Source: Mycobacterium sp. IS-3022
GTDB lineage: Bacteria; Actinomycetota; Actinomycetes; Mycobacteriales; Mycobacteriaceae
Direction: 5' to 3'
Length of the DNA: 64,000 nt
Assembly: GCF_001500065.1 (NCBI RefSeq)
Contig: NZ_LQIN01000001.1
Span: forward strand, 248,001-312,000
How positions within the stretch are numbered: position 1 is the stretch's first letter; the number at the start of each line of letters is the position of its first letter. The translations under genes were made by a program, and so were the position numbers. Positions 29,211 to 40,958 of the stretch are shown in pieces. Under the pieces are notes generated by a model. The model was not told the origin of the DNA and searched no databases. It saw only the letters and a list, made by a program, of their open reading frames with translations.

Positions 29211-30139
29211 TCAAGGGCAAACCCCAGTTCAACGCGGGCGAACTGAACATCTACTCGAACCCGCGCGACGTCTCGGCCGTCACGAAGGCGCTGCGCAGCA
29301 CCGGTCGCCGGGTGGTGCTGGTGCCGACGATGGGCGCCCTGCACGAGGGCCATCTCACGCTGATCCGCGCCGCCAAGCGCGTTCAGGGCGCCGTCGTGGT
29401 GGTGTCGATCTTCGTCAACCCGCTGCAGTTCGGCGCGGGCGAAGACCTCGACGCGTATCCGCGAACCCTCGACGACGACCTGGACGCGCTGCGCGCGGAG
29501 GGGATCGAGATCGCGTTCACACCGACCGTCGCGGACATGTACCCGAACGGCACCCGCACCGCCGTCCATCCCGGCCCGCTCGGCTCGGACCTCGAAGGGT
29601 CCTCTCGGCCCGAGCATTTCGCGGGCGTGCTGACGGTCGTGCTCAAGCTCCTCAACATCGTCCATCCCGACCGCGCCTTCTTCGGTGAGAAGGACTACCA
29701 GCAGTTGGCGCTCATAAGGCAGATGGTCGCCGACCTCGACGTAGACACGCAGATCGTCGGCGTGCCGATCGTGCGGGAGGCCGACGGCCTGGCGATGTCG
29801 TCGCGCAACCGCTATCTCAACGAGGAGGAGCGCGAACACGCCGGTGCGCTGTCTGCGGCGCTGTTGGCCGGGATGTACGCGGCGGGCGAAGGAGCCGCCG
29901 CCGCTTTGGACGCGGCACGCGCGGTGCTCGATGAGGTGCCCGCCATCGAGGTCGATTACCTGCAGGTGCGAGACCCGATGCTGGGCCCCGCACCCGTCGT
30001 GGGGGCGGCCCGAATGCTGCTGGCCGGTCGGCTCGGCCGCACCCGGCTGCTGGACAACATCGCCATCGACATCGGCGTCCCGTCGGGATCGGGTCCGGAT
30101 GTCGCCTTTGACGAACACGAACTCCCTTGGAGGAATTGA
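29207..30139 (+). CDS. panC: Pantothenate synthetase
   Basis: A 310-residue ATP-dependent ligase joining pantoate and beta-alanine. Signatures: [12 protein letters not shown] (adenylate-forming HxGH-like), [35 protein letters not shown] and [11 protein letters not shown] at 29207, overlapping the upstream stop. The stop shares one base with the panD start. Homolog of Rv3602c. Confidence 0.96.
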   Translation: MIKGKPQFNAGELNIYSNPRDVSAVTKALRSTGRRVVLVPTMGALHEGHLTLIRAAKRVQGAVVVVSIFVNPLQFGAGEDLDAYPRTLDDDLDALRAEGIEIAFTPTVADMYPNGTRTAVHPGPLGSDLEGSSRPEHFAGVLTVVLKLLNIVHPDRAFFGEKDYQQLALIRQMVADLDVDTQIVGVPIVREADGLAMSSRNRYLNEEEREHAGALSAALLAGMYAAGEGAAAALDAARAVLDEVPAIEVDYLQVRDPMLGPAPVVGAARMLLAGRLGRTRLLDNIAIDIGVPSGSGPDVAFDEHELPWRN

Positions 30140-30546
30140 TGTTACGAACAATGCTCAAATCGAAGATCCACCGTGCCACGGTCACGCAAGCCGACCTGCA
30201 CTACGTCGGATCCGTGACCATCGACGCGGACCTGATGGATGCCGCCGACCTGCTCGAAGGTGAGCAGGTGACGATCGTCGACATCGACAACGGCGCGCGG
30301 CTGGTGACGTACGCGATCACCGGCGAACGCGGCAGTGGGGTGATCGGGATCAACGGCGCGGCAGCACATCTCGTGCATCCCGGCGACCTGGTGATCCTGA
30401 TCGCCTACGGCACCATGGAGGACGCCGAGGCCCGTGCATATCAACCGCGGATCGTGTTCGTCGACGCCGACAACAAGCAGATCGACCTGGGCCACGACCC
30501 TGCGTTCGTACCGGCCGACGCCGCCGAGCTGATGTCGCCCCGGTAG
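30139..30546 (+). CDS. panD: Aspartate 1-decarboxylase proenzyme
   Basis: A 135-residue pyruvoyl enzyme making beta-alanine from aspartate. The self-cleavage site Gly-Ser is in [10 protein letters not shown] (Ser about residue 25), with the [14 protein letters not shown] leader and the [12 protein letters not shown] core. ATG at 30139 with GGAGG just upstream. Overlap with panC indicates coupled beta-alanine supply. Homolog of Rv3601c; this family is targeted by pyrazinoic acid. Confidence 0.96.
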   Translation: MLRTMLKSKIHRATVTQADLHYVGSVTIDADLMDAADLLEGEQVTIVDIDNGARLVTYAITGERGSGVIGINGAAAHLVHPGDLVILIAYGTMEDAEARAYQPRIVFVDADNKQIDLGHDPAFVPADAAELMSPR

Positions 30547-30550
30547 TCGC

Positions 30551-31366
30551 GTGTTACTTGCGATCGACGTCCGCAACACCCACACCGTCGTGGGGTTGGT
30601 ATCGGGCTCGGGAGAACATGCGAAAGTCGTTCAGCAGTGGCGGATCCGCACCGAATCCGAGGTGACCGCCGACGAACTCGCGCTGACCATCGACGGCCTC
30701 ATCGGTGACGACTCCGAACATCTGACCGGGGCCGCCGGCCTGTCGACCGTCCCCTCGGTGATGCACGAGTTGCGCGAGATGTTGGGGCAGTACTGGCCGA
30801 CGGTGCCGCACGTGCTGATCGAGCCTGGGGTGCGGACCGGCATTCCGCTACTGGTGGACAACCCGAAAGAGGTCGGCGCCGACCGCATCGTCAATTGCCT
30901 TGCCGCATACGACAAGTACGGGACCGCGGCGATCGTGGTCGACTTCGGCTCGTCGATCTGCGTCGACGTCGTGTCGGCGAAAGGTGAATTCCTCGGAGGT
31001 GCGATAGCTCCGGGTGTCGAGGTGTCCTCCGACGCGGCCGCGGCCCGGTCGGCGGCACTGCGGCGTATCGAGCTGACCCGGCCGCGATCGGTCATCGGCA
31101 AGAACACCGTCGAATGCATGCAGGCCGGTGCGGTGTTCGGATTCGCGGGATTGGTCGACGGGCTGGTGCAACGCATCCGCGACGACGTCGACGGCTTCTC
31201 GGGCACCGACGTTGCCGTGGTCGCGACCGGACACACCGCGCCGCTGGTGCTGCCGGACATGCGGACCGTTCAGCATTACGACGAGCACCTCACCCTGGAC
31301 GGCCTGCGGTTGGTGTTCGAGCGCAACCGCGACAACCAACGCGGTCGCCTCAAACAAGCCCGCTAG
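30551..31366 (+). CDS. coaX: Type III pantothenate kinase
   Basis: A 271-residue ASKHA-fold kinase phosphorylating pantothenate to start CoA synthesis. The phosphate-binding loop is [12 protein letters not shown] at the N-terminus. [16 protein letters not shown] and [13 protein letters not shown] are the other signatures. GTG start at 30551, four bases after panD. The stop TAG shares the CTAG tetranucleotide with the stop of the convergent gene. Homolog of Rv3600c. Confidence 0.94.
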   Translation: MLLAIDVRNTHTVVGLVSGSGEHAKVVQQWRIRTESEVTADELALTIDGLIGDDSEHLTGAAGLSTVPSVMHELREMLGQYWPTVPHVLIEPGVRTGIPLLVDNPKEVGADRIVNCLAAYDKYGTAAIVVDFGSSICVDVVSAKGEFLGGAIAPGVEVSSDAAAARSAALRRIELTRPRSVIGKNTVECMQAGAVFGFAGLVDGLVQRIRDDVDGFSGTDVAVVATGHTAPLVLPDMRTVQHYDEHLTLDGLRLVFERNRDNQRGRLKQAR

Positions 31367-32592
31367 AAGAACGTGCGGATGAGGTCGACGACGCGCCCGG
31401 CCTCGTCGAGCATCGGGATCATCGGCCACTTGTCGAACACCGTGCAGGGATGCGAGATCCCGAACTCCACCCAATCGCCGATGTCGACGGAGTCGCCGCC
31501 ATCCAGTCGCAGGTACGCGTGCTGATCGTTGAGCTTGGTGACGCTGCTGGCCGGCAACCGTCGCGGCGCCGGCAGGTCCTGGTCGAACGACACGTCTCGG
31601 CGGCCCATCGTCAACAGCGCCAGATCGGGCTGCGGACGCGACATCACCTGCGCCCACACGCTGAGCGCGGGCCGCAGCGCGTCACGCAGCGGCGACGTCC
31701 GCCGGTACAGGCCGTCGTCGTGAGTGAGGTAGCAGCCGCTGCGCAGGATCACGCGCACCGGCAGCCCGGTGGGCCAGCCGGTCAGGGCCTCGGCCACCGC
31801 GTCGAAGTATGTGCTGCCACCCGCGGTGGCGATCACGACGTCGGTCTCGAAGAGCGGCGCCAGCCGCAGCACCGCGGCGCGCACGTCAGCCAGGTGCGAC
31901 GCGACCGCCTCCTGCGATCTGTCGTGGCCCAGGGCTGCCTCGTATCCGGCCACGCCGACGAGCCGCAGCCGCGCCGAGGCGGCGACCGCGCGGGCCACCG
32001 CGTCGACGGTGTCGCGGTCACGGCAACCGGTGCGCCCGCCCGGCATGCCGACCTCGACACACACGTCCAGCTGGCGGACCGTGCCGATGGAGGCCAACGT
32101 CGACGCCATCAACTCGACCCCTCGGATCGAGTCGACCCAGCATGTGACGTTGAAGGACGGATCGGTATCGAGCTGGCCGCCGAGCCAGCGCAACCCGGCC
32201 TCGTCGACGAGCTCATTGGCCAGGATCACCTCGCGTACCCCGAACGCCCGGAACACCCGCACCTGGCTGACGGTGGCGGCGGTGACGGCGCAGGCTCCGG
32301 CCTCGAGCTGACGGGCCAGCAGCTGCGGCGCCATGTGCGTCTTGCCGTGCGGAGCCAACTGCACTGCGTGCGCGGCACACCATCGCGCCATGGTCGTGAT
32401 GTTGTGCGCCACCGCCTCGGCCCGCAGGACGCAGACCGGGCCCACGGCGCCGTCGACGAACAGATGGGGTTTGCGCCCACAGATTTCCGCGACCGTGTGA
32501 CCCCACCAGGCGGCGGGCAGCCCCTTGAACCGCCAGTCCAGCGGTTCGTCGGCCAACGCGGCCACCGCCGCTGCGCTGATCGGGGCCGTCAT
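31363..32592 (-). CDS. PLP-dependent amino-acid deaminase/aldolase (D-serine dehydratase-like)
   Basis: A 409-residue fold-type III PLP protein. The Schiff-base Lys is in [11 protein letters not shown] near residue 65, and the C-terminal D-serine dehydratase-like domain includes [13 protein letters not shown] with probable metal-binding His and Cys (about residues 380-385). Related enzymes act on D-threonine, D-serine or 3-hydroxyaspartate. The ATG at 32592 is used because it follows the promoter-proximal boundary with lysS only 23 bases away. Substrate unknown; D-amino-acid breakdown is the most likely role. Confidence 0.8.
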   Translation of the reverse strand: MTAPISAAAVAALADEPLDWRFKGLPAAWWGHTVAEICGRKPHLFVDGAVGPVCVLRAEAVAHNITTMARWCAAHAVQLAPHGKTHMAPQLLARQLEAGACAVTAATVSQVRVFRAFGVREVILANELVDEAGLRWLGGQLDTDPSFNVTCWVDSIRGVELMASTLASIGTVRQLDVCVEVGMPGGRTGCRDRDTVDAVARAVAASARLRLVGVAGYEAALGHDRSQEAVASHLADVRAAVLRLAPLFETDVVIATAGGSTYFDAVAEALTGWPTGLPVRVILRSGCYLTHDDGLYRRTSPLRDALRPALSVWAQVMSRPQPDLALLTMGRRDVSFDQDLPAPRRLPASSVTKLNDQHAYLRLDGGDSVDIGDWVEFGISHPCTVFDKWPMIPMLDEAGRVVDLIRTFF

Positions 32593-32615
32593 GGGTTCAT
32601 TTAAGCTGGCACGAC

Positions 32616-34154
32616 GTGACCGAACCTGACTCGCCCCGCACCGCACCGGCAGCGGCCGCGGCATCCGAGCCCGACATTCCGGAGCAGTACCGGATCCGTC
32701 AGGCCAAGCGTGAGCGACTGCTCGCCGACGGGCGGGACCCGTACCCGGTCGAGGTCGCACGCACCCACACCCTGGCCGAGATCCGCCAGGCCTATCCCGA
32801 CCTGACCGCCGACACCGAGACCGGCCAGATCGTCGGTGTCGCCGGCCGCGTGATGTTCGCCCGGAACTCCGGCAAGCTGTGTTTTGCCACCCTTCAGGAG
32901 GGCGACGGCACGCAGCTGCAGGTGATGATCAGCTTCAACAAGGTCGGGCAGGAATCGCTGGACGCGTGGAAAGCCGACGTCGACCTCGGCGACATCGTGT
33001 TCGTGCACGGCGAAGTGATCAGTTCCCGGCGCGGCGAACTCTCCGTGCTGGCCGATTCCTGGCGCATTGTTTCGAAAGCCTTGCGGCCACTACCGGTCGC
33101 GCACAAGGAGATGAGCGAAGAGTCGCGGGTGCGGCAGCGCTACATCGACCTGATCGTGCGGCCCGAGGCCCGTGCCATTGCCCGTCAGCGAGTCGCAGTG
33201 GTGCGGGCGTTGCGGTCGGCGCTGGAACGGCGCGGCTTTCTCGAAGTCGAAACGCCGATGCTGCAGACGCTCGCAGGTGGCGCAGCGGCCCGGCCTTTCG
33301 TCACGCACTCCAACGCACTGGACGCCGACCTCTACCTTCGCATCGCCCCTGAACTGTTTCTCAAGCGGGCGTTGGTCGGCGGATTCGAGCGCGTCTTCGA
33401 GCTGAATCGGGTGTTCCGAAACGAAGGGGCGGATTCCACACATTCACCGGAATTCGCGATGCTCGAGACATATCAGGCATACGGCACCTACGACGATTCC
33501 GCGGACATGATCCGAGAGCTTATTCAAGAGGTTGCCGACGAGGCGATCGGAACGCGAAACGTGCCATTGCCTGATGGCACAGTCTACGATCTCGACGGCG
33601 AATGGCAGTCCATCGAAATGTATCCATCGCTATCCGAAGCGCTTGGCGAAGACATCACTCCCGAAACGACGGCCGAGCGGTTATGGGAGATCGCGGATCG
33701 ACTAGCCGTCGAGATTCCGCGTGATCGCGGTTACGGGCACGGGAAATTGGTCGAGGAGCTTTGGGAGCACACAGTCGGCAACACGCTGTGGGCACCGACC
33801 TTCGTCCGCGACTTTCCCGTCGAGACAACCCCGCTGACGCGCGAACACCGCAGCATTCCGGGCGTCACTGAGAAATGGGATCTCTACATCCGGCGCTTCG
33901 AGTTGGCCACCGGGTATTCCGAGCTGGTCGACCCGGTTGTCCAACGGGAAAGGTTCGAAGCCCAGGCCAGGGCGGCGGCCGCCGGCGACGACGAGGCAAT
34001 GGCTCTCGACGAAGATTTTCTCGCCGCCATGGAGTATGCAATGCCGCCATCCACGGGCACCGGAATGGGCATCGATAGGTTGTTGATGGCATTGACGGGA
34101 CTGTCGATTCGGGAGACAGTTTTGTTTCCGATTGTTCGGCGTCACGGGAACTGA
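32616..34154 (+). CDS. lysS: Lysyl-tRNA synthetase, class II
   Basis: A 512-residue class IIb synthetase. The OB-fold anticodon domain is at about residues 65-170. Motif 2 is [18 protein letters not shown] and motif 3 is [13 protein letters not shown]. It charges tRNA-Lys. The GTG at 32616 sits 23 bases from the divergent deaminase gene, so promoters overlap coding sequence. Base composition drops clearly in the 3' half (from about 33350), where codons such as ATT, CCA and GAA are common, unlike the 5' half. Homolog of Rv3598c. Confidence 0.95.
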   Translation: MTEPDSPRTAPAAAAASEPDIPEQYRIRQAKRERLLADGRDPYPVEVARTHTLAEIRQAYPDLTADTETGQIVGVAGRVMFARNSGKLCFATLQEGDGTQLQVMISFNKVGQESLDAWKADVDLGDIVFVHGEVISSRRGELSVLADSWRIVSKALRPLPVAHKEMSEESRVRQRYIDLIVRPEARAIARQRVAVVRALRSALERRGFLEVETPMLQTLAGGAAARPFVTHSNALDADLYLRIAPELFLKRALVGGFERVFELNRVFRNEGADSTHSPEFAMLETYQAYGTYDDSADMIRELIQEVADEAIGTRNVPLPDGTVYDLDGEWQSIEMYPSLSEALGEDITPETTAERLWEIADRLAVEIPRDRGYGHGKLVEELWEHTVGNTLWAPTFVRDFPVETTPLTREHRSIPGVTEKWDLYIRRFELATGYSELVDPVVQRERFEAQARAAAAGDDEAMALDEDFLAAMEYAMPPSTGTGMGIDRLLMALTGLSIRETVLFPIVRRHGN

Positions 34155-34264
34155 ACACCGTCTATTCTGATTGTGTTGAATGGGGCACACACATATGGCA
34201 CATTGATGCCGGGGTTCGAGGACTTAACCGCGATCCAGTGATCGCGCAGAAGGGCGTGTGGGAA

Positions 34265-34606
34265 ATGGCGAAGAAAGTTACCGTCACGTTGGTCGATGAT
34301 TTCGACGGCGAAGGTGCGGCTGACGAGACGGTTGAATTCGGTCTCGACGGGGTGAGCTACGAGATCGACCTTTCTTCGAAGAATGCCGCGAAGTTGCGGA
34401 ATGACTTGAAGCAGTGGGTCGAGGCCGGTCGACGGGTGGGCGGCCGTCGCCGCGGACGTTCCGCAGGGTCGGGACGCGGGCGCGCGGCCATCGACCGTGA
34501 ACAGAGTGCGGCCATCCGGGAGTGGGCGCGGCGCAACGGCCACAATGTCTCGACCCGCGGCCGCATACCCGCCGACGTGATCGACGCATTCCACGCGGCG
34601 ACGTAG
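34265..34606 (+). CDS. lsr2: Nucleoid-associated xenogeneic silencer Lsr2
   Basis: A 113-residue H-NS-like protein. The N-terminal dimerisation domain ([13 protein letters not shown]; residues 1-60) and the basic linker [14 protein letters not shown] precede the DNA-binding domain with the RGR hook in [10 protein letters not shown], which inserts into AT-rich minor grooves. The ATG at 34265 gives the family's usual N-terminus [10 protein letters not shown]. It silences AT-rich, often foreign, DNA. Homolog of Rv3597c. Confidence 0.96.
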   Translation: MAKKVTVTLVDDFDGEGAADETVEFGLDGVSYEIDLSSKNAAKLRNDLKQWVEAGRRVGGRRRGRSAGSGRGRAAIDREQSAAIREWARRNGHNVSTRGRIPADVIDAFHAAT

Positions 34607-34625
34607 CCGGGGAGTTCTGACGCCC

Positions 34626-34642
34626 GTTCGCTAGCCGCGAAC
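34626..34642. promoter_or_regulatory. ClgR-type operator upstream of clpC1
   Basis: GTTCGC-TAGCC-GCGAAC is a perfect 6-5-6 palindrome matching the actinobacterial ClgR consensus GTTCGC-N5-GCG. It lies 226 bases before clpC1, a known ClgR-regulon gene. Being just after lsr2 it could also form a small hairpin. Confidence 0.6.
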
Positions 34643-34699
34643 CTGCTGCGGCTCGATCGGGAAACGAATCACCCCGTCGACGCGTTGCTACTCGTAGCG

Positions 34700-34716
34700 T
34701 CGGGTATTCGACCCGA
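34700..34716. terminator. Short hairpin in the lsr2-clpC1 gap
   Basis: TCGGGT-ATTCG-ACCCGA forms a 6-bp stem with a 5-base loop. It follows the ClgR-like palindrome and may help end lsr2 transcription. There is no T-tract. Confidence 0.3.
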
Positions 34717-34867
34717 TACGCATTGATGCCACTGTCCGCGCAGAGCTGACCGGCGGGCGCGGCATCGGGGCGAGCCGCCCATTAGAGTGGACGGCAGGTG
34801 CGGTGCGTCGCTCGGAGCCTTCGAGGCGCATGGCACCGACCTATTGATGGAGAGCAGGTAACCACCG

Positions 34868-37408
<2,541 letters not shown>

Positions 37409-37413
37409 CCGCT

Positions 37414-37485
37414 GACACAATGTCACGCTGAGAACGCCGTCGCGGCTATATACACGTCGCGTCGCTCTCAGCGTGACATTGTGTC
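37414..37485. terminator. Long perfect inverted repeat after clpC1
   Basis: Bases 37414-37433 are perfectly complementary to 37466-37485 (20 bp: GACACAATGTC... and its reverse complement), with a 32-base loop. It starts five bases after the clpC1 stop. Position suggests a strong terminator insulating clpC1 from the B12-controlled cbt operon. There is no T-tract, as is usual in mycobacteria. It might instead be a dispersed repeat. Confidence 0.6.
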
Positions 37486-37559
37486 GTCTCGGCATCCGGT
37501 TGCCTCGAAGTTCGAGCCAGTCGCCCGCTTCGCTAGCCCTTTTGCATAGGATGTGCGAT

Positions 37560-37645
37560 GTAATCGGCGGGCGAAGGAATCTGGTGAGAATCCAGAACGG
37601 TCGCGCCACTGTGTCAAGTCAGACCCGACGCTCGCCGCAACCGTC
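37560..37645 (+). promoter_or_regulatory. Cobalamin riboswitch upstream of cbtB
   Basis: GGAATCTGGTGAGAATCCAG followed by AACGGTCGCGCCACTGT (37575-37611) is the B12-box core, and GTCAGACCCGACGCTCGCC closes the element. GCGGGCG near 37567 can pair with CGCTCGC near 37629. It should switch off cbtBA when cobalamin is plentiful. Boundaries are approximate. Confidence 0.88.
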
Positions 37646-37680
37646 GAACTGGGACGCGAAATCCCGGAAAGGACACCGAC

Positions 37681-37896
37681 ATGACCTCTCCCGAGGCCCG
37701 TAAGAGCGTTGCGCCCGCGCTGGACTTCTCGGCCGCCAAGGCGGTGATGTGGTTGGCGTTCACCGCATTCTTCGCGCTCTTGGTGCTCTACTTCGTCGGC
37801 ATGGATCAGGGTGCGACGTCGGTGTTCGGCAACAGCACCGTCATCCACGAGTTCGTGCATGACGCCCGCCACCTGCTCGGCTTCCCCTGCCACTGA
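37681..37896 (+). CDS. cbtB: Cobalt transporter subunit CbtB
   Basis: A 71-residue protein with one membrane helix (about residues 19-41) and the CbtB C-terminal His-rich signature: VIHEFVHDARHLLGFPCH, whose His residues are thought to bind cobalt. It starts directly after the cobalamin riboswitch and overlaps cbtA by three bases (TGATG). Together CbtA and CbtB form a predicted cobalt importer serving B12 synthesis. Confidence 0.9.
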   Translation: MTSPEARKSVAPALDFSAAKAVMWLAFTAFFALLVLYFVGMDQGATSVFGNSTVIHEFVHDARHLLGFPCH

Positions 37897-38693
37897 TGGA
37901 AAAGCAGATCATCGGGCGCGGGCTGCTCGCCGGCGCCCTGGCCGGACTGTTCGCGTTCGTCTTCGCCCGCATCTTCGTCGAACCCGTCATCGAGCGGGCG
38001 ATCGGCTACGAGGAGGGCGTCGGCGCCGCGCACGAAGCGATGGCAGGCCACGCGCACGGCGGCCACAGCCACGGTGACGGTGGCGGATTCGACCGCGTCG
38101 TGCAGGCCAACATCGGCATGGGATTGGGTGTGCTGGCCTTCAGCGTCGCGATCGCCGCGTTGTTCGCGGTGGTCTTCGCCGTGGCCTACGGGCGCGTCGG
38201 CGACGTCTCGGCACGGCTGCTGTCGGTGTACGTGGCCGGCGGAATGTTGTTGAGCCTCTACATCGTCCCTTCGCTGAAGTATCCGGCGAGCCCTCCGGCG
38301 CTCAGCCTGGACGAGACGATCCGCCAGCGCACGCTGCTGTACCTGCTGATGGTGGTGTTGTCCGCGGCCCTGCTGGTCGGCGCGGTGTATCTGGGTAGGC
38401 GGTTGGCCGACCGGCTGGGCGCATGGAACGCGACGTTGGCCGCTGCGGGGTCCTACGTCGTCGCGATCGCGGTGCTGATGCTGGTGCTGCCGGGCATCCA
38501 CGAAACCCCCGGGCCGCTGCGCGACGGTGCGGGCACCATCGTCTACGAGGGCTTCCCGGCCGACGTGCTCTACGAGTTCCGGCTGTTTTCTCTGGGCACG
38601 CAGGTGGTCATCTACGCGACGATCGCCGTGGCGTTCGGCGCGATGGCCGCGCGCCTGCTCGGCGAGAAGCGGCGGGAGAGCGTTCCTTTGTGA
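37896..38693 (+). CDS. cbtA: Cobalt transporter subunit CbtA
   Basis: A 265-residue membrane protein with about five to six helices. A His-rich loop after helix 1 (HAHGGHSHGDG, about residues 50-60) is the family's metal-binding loop, and the C-terminal YEFRLFSLGTQ segment is conserved. It pairs with CbtB under the B12 riboswitch. The stop overlaps the next gene (GTGA). Confidence 0.9.
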   Translation: MEKQIIGRGLLAGALAGLFAFVFARIFVEPVIERAIGYEEGVGAAHEAMAGHAHGGHSHGDGGGFDRVVQANIGMGLGVLAFSVAIAALFAVVFAVAYGRVGDVSARLLSVYVAGGMLLSLYIVPSLKYPASPPALSLDETIRQRTLLYLLMVVLSAALLVGAVYLGRRLADRLGAWNATLAAAGSYVVAIAVLMLVLPGIHETPGPLRDGAGTIVYEGFPADVLYEFRLFSLGTQVVIYATIAVAFGAMAARLLGEKRRESVPL

Positions 38694-39241
38694 GTGAGGT
38701 CGTTCGGCTGACGCTCGTGTCGCATGCGTTGACGGACGCGATGTCGGCCGGACGATTCCCCACCGACGAGCCGTTGAGCCCGATCGGCCACCGGCAGGTC
38801 GACGCGTCCATCGACCTGGGTGTCGCGGATGCCGCGTTCTGCGGTCCTGAGAAGCGCACCAGACAGACCGCCGAACTGCTAGGACTGCAGGCCGAGGTCG
38901 ACAGTCGGCTGGCCGATCTGGATTGCGGCCGATGGCGCGGTGACGTACTGGGTGGCGTGCGACCGGCGGACCTGGCGGTCTGGTTGACCGACCCGACGCG
39001 GGCACCGCACGGCGGCGAATCGGTCGTCGACCTGGTCGAGCGGGTGCGCGACTGGATGGAGTCGCTGACGACGGTCCGCAGCAGGATCGTCGTGGTGACG
39101 CACCCGGCGGTGATCCGGGCGGCCATTCTGGTGGCGCTCGATGCGCCGCCGAAGTCGTTCTGGCGCATCGACATTGCCCCGGTCAGCCGCACGGTGATGC
39201 ACTTTCGCGGGCACGCCTGGACGCTCCGGTCATCCCGCTAG
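38690..39241 (+). CDS. Histidine-phosphatase superfamily protein in the cbt operon
   Basis: A 183-residue phosphoglycerate-mutase-like protein. The first motif, normally RHG/RHA, reads LVSHALTD: the His is kept but the preceding Arg is Ser. KRTRQTAELL matches the second conserved segment, and VVVTHPAVIRAA supplies the second active-site His. The GTG at 38690 overlaps cbtA, so it is B12-riboswitch controlled. Alpha-ribazole phosphatase (CobC) is the obvious guess from context, but the altered RHG motif makes activity uncertain. Confidence 0.78.
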   Translation: MSEVVRLTLVSHALTDAMSAGRFPTDEPLSPIGHRQVDASIDLGVADAAFCGPEKRTRQTAELLGLQAEVDSRLADLDCGRWRGDVLGGVRPADLAVWLTDPTRAPHGGESVVDLVERVRDWMESLTTVRSRIVVVTHPAVIRAAILVALDAPPKSFWRIDIAPVSRTVMHFRGHAWTLRSSR

Positions 39242-40602
39242 CCGCTGAGCGGCTCCAGGTCGAAAGCCTGGCGCACGATCGACAACAACCACCCGGCGGC
39301 CGTCGGGCTGCGGTACCTGGGCCAGTTCAACTGGAAGCTGACGACCCACGGTTGGCCGGTGTGGTCGACGGCATACCAGCTGAACGTCAGATCGCCCGGC
39401 AGGTTTCCGCCCTTGGCGCCGATGTAGTCCCACTTGGACCGGTCCAGATCGATGCCGGGAATCGCGGCGAGGATGTCCTTGACCGGCGCGGCCTCGCCGA
39501 CAGCGGCCGCCTGCAGGGCGATGTGCACGCGGCAGATGTCGGCGGCGCTGCCGTACCACTCTGCACCGAAGTTCGACGCCGGGGTGTGCGTGCGCTGTGG
39601 ATCCGGTTCGTAGGGGCGCGAATTCGTCTGCTTCAGCAGTTGCGCACGGGCCTGCGGCTTGCCTTGTTCGACCGCCTGCTGCCACTGTTCGCGCAAGTCC
39701 GGTCGACCCCAGCCGACCGAGAACATCTCGTGCATGGTCGGGAACGGCGTCATGCTGCCCGGGTCGTGATGGCCCGCCGCGACCAACGCCCGCTCCACCG
39801 CGCCGGGACCGAGGCGTGCGATCAGCAGATCGGTGGCCATGTTGTCGCTCGCCGAAATCATCTGCTGCGCAGCAGTTCTCACCGACACCCGGGCGCCGGG
39901 CGGCAGTTCTTCGAGACCGGCCGATCCGACCGCCTTGGCGCGCTTCGTGATGGTCAACGTGTCGGTCCACTCGAGCGTGCCGGCCTTCACTGCGTCGGCA
40001 ACCGCAAGCAGCACATAGAGTTTGAAGATCGACGCCAACGGCAGCGAGAGTTCGGTGTTGGTCCCCGCCACCACATCGCACCGGTTCGCCACCACCTTCG
40101 ACACCTGATAGGAATAACGCGCGCCGGACTTGGTCAGCTCGGCATCGACATCAGCCCATTCGTCGATGACCGGCGGCCGGAGCGACACGTCCAACCGATC
40201 GACCATGCCGGCGTCGTTGGTGCTCAGGTCGATTTCCTGTGCGACGCCATAAGACGTCAGCACACCCACCGTGGCTTGGCCGGCGCCGATCTCCACGTCG
40301 GTGACGGTGAACGGGCGGTCCCACCAGATCCTGTCGAGCTTGAAGGCAATGTCGCCGACCTTCTCGGGCACCGCCAGCGTGCGCACCCCGACCGGCCCGA
40401 TCGGCCAGTCGGAGTTGAGCATGTCCAGGGCTTGCTTGGCCCGCAGACCCTGCGGCGTGTTGATCTCGATCGGCGTGCCGTACGCGGCGTCGGCCGGTGG
40501 GGTGTCGACCTTCGAGCAACCGGCGAGCGTGACGACGACAGAGACTGCGACCGTCAGCCCGAGCGCGCGGCGCGCGGTACGCCTGCCCCTAGTGAGTGGC
40601 AC
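39238..40602 (-). CDS. lpqF: Beta-lactamase-fold lipoprotein LpqF
   Basis: A 454-residue exported protein. The signal peptide ends in the lipobox TLAGC (Cys about residue 29). An N-terminal domain of about 120 residues is followed by a class A beta-lactamase-like domain with SIFK (SxxK) and SASDN (SDN). A KTG-like element near the C-terminus reads KGGN. A GTG start at 40602 places the basic n-region right before the hydrophobic core and overlaps mhuD. It may act on peptidoglycan or beta-lactams at the cell surface. Homolog of Rv3593. The stop shares CTAG with the convergent phosphatase gene. Confidence 0.85.
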   Translation of the reverse strand: MPLTRGRRTARRALGLTVAVSVVVTLAGCSKVDTPPADAAYGTPIEINTPQGLRAKQALDMLNSDWPIGPVGVRTLAVPEKVGDIAFKLDRIWWDRPFTVTDVEIGAGQATVGVLTSYGVAQEIDLSTNDAGMVDRLDVSLRPPVIDEWADVDAELTKSGARYSYQVSKVVANRCDVVAGTNTELSLPLASIFKLYVLLAVADAVKAGTLEWTDTLTITKRAKAVGSAGLEELPPGARVSVRTAAQQMISASDNMATDLLIARLGPGAVERALVAAGHHDPGSMTPFPTMHEMFSVGWGRPDLREQWQQAVEQGKPQARAQLLKQTNSRPYEPDPQRTHTPASNFGAEWYGSAADICRVHIALQAAAVGEAAPVKDILAAIPGIDLDRSKWDYIGAKGGNLPGDLTFSWYAVDHTGQPWVVSFQLNWPRYRSPTAAGWLLSIVRQAFDLEPLSG

Positions 40603-40912
40603 CCGCAACGTCGAGGACGACCTCGAACTCGAGCAATGACGCACCCGTGGCGACCGGGTTGGCCTGCTGGCCTTTGTGGGCTTCGATGGCCGGACCCGTG
40701 GCCCAGGCCTGGAACGCTTCCTCGGACTCCCACTGCGTCACCACGAAGTAGCGGTTCTCGCCCTTGACGGGGCGCAGAAGTTGAAAGCCGAGGAAGCCGG
40801 GCTGGTTGTCGACGGCATGGGCGCGGTGTGCGAACCGCTTCTCCAGTTCGGGACCGGCGTCGGGCGGGACCTCGATTGCGTTGATCTTCACCACGGGGTT
40901 CTGGCTGGGCAT
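40589..40912 (-). CDS. mhuD: Heme-degrading monooxygenase MhuD
   Basis: A 107-residue ABM-fold protein. The family's catalytic Asn (VVKINAIEV, residue 11), Trp (EAFQAWATG) and heme-ligand His (IEAHKGQ) are all present. It cleaves heme to mycobilin and releases iron. Four residues longer at the N-terminus than the M. tuberculosis protein (Rv3592). It is upstream of lpqF in the same transcript with overlapping ends. Confidence 0.93.
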   Translation of the reverse strand: MPSQNPVVKINAIEVPPDAGPELEKRFAHRAHAVDNQPGFLGFQLLRPVKGENRYFVVTQWESEEAFQAWATGPAIEAHKGQQANPVATGASLLEFEVVLDVAGATH

Positions 40913-40958
40913 GCGCTAAAGGCTACCGAATGCACTGCGCGCATCCCGAGGCACGATG

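Noticed and set aside
31114..32604. 496-codon plus-strand frame opposite the PLP enzyme
   Set aside because: The minus frame has the PLP Lys motif and a good start; the plus frame has biased low-complexity composition.
37414..37485. Inverted repeat considered as insertion-sequence ends
   Set aside because: Arms are only 32 bases apart and no transposase or target-site duplication is seen.
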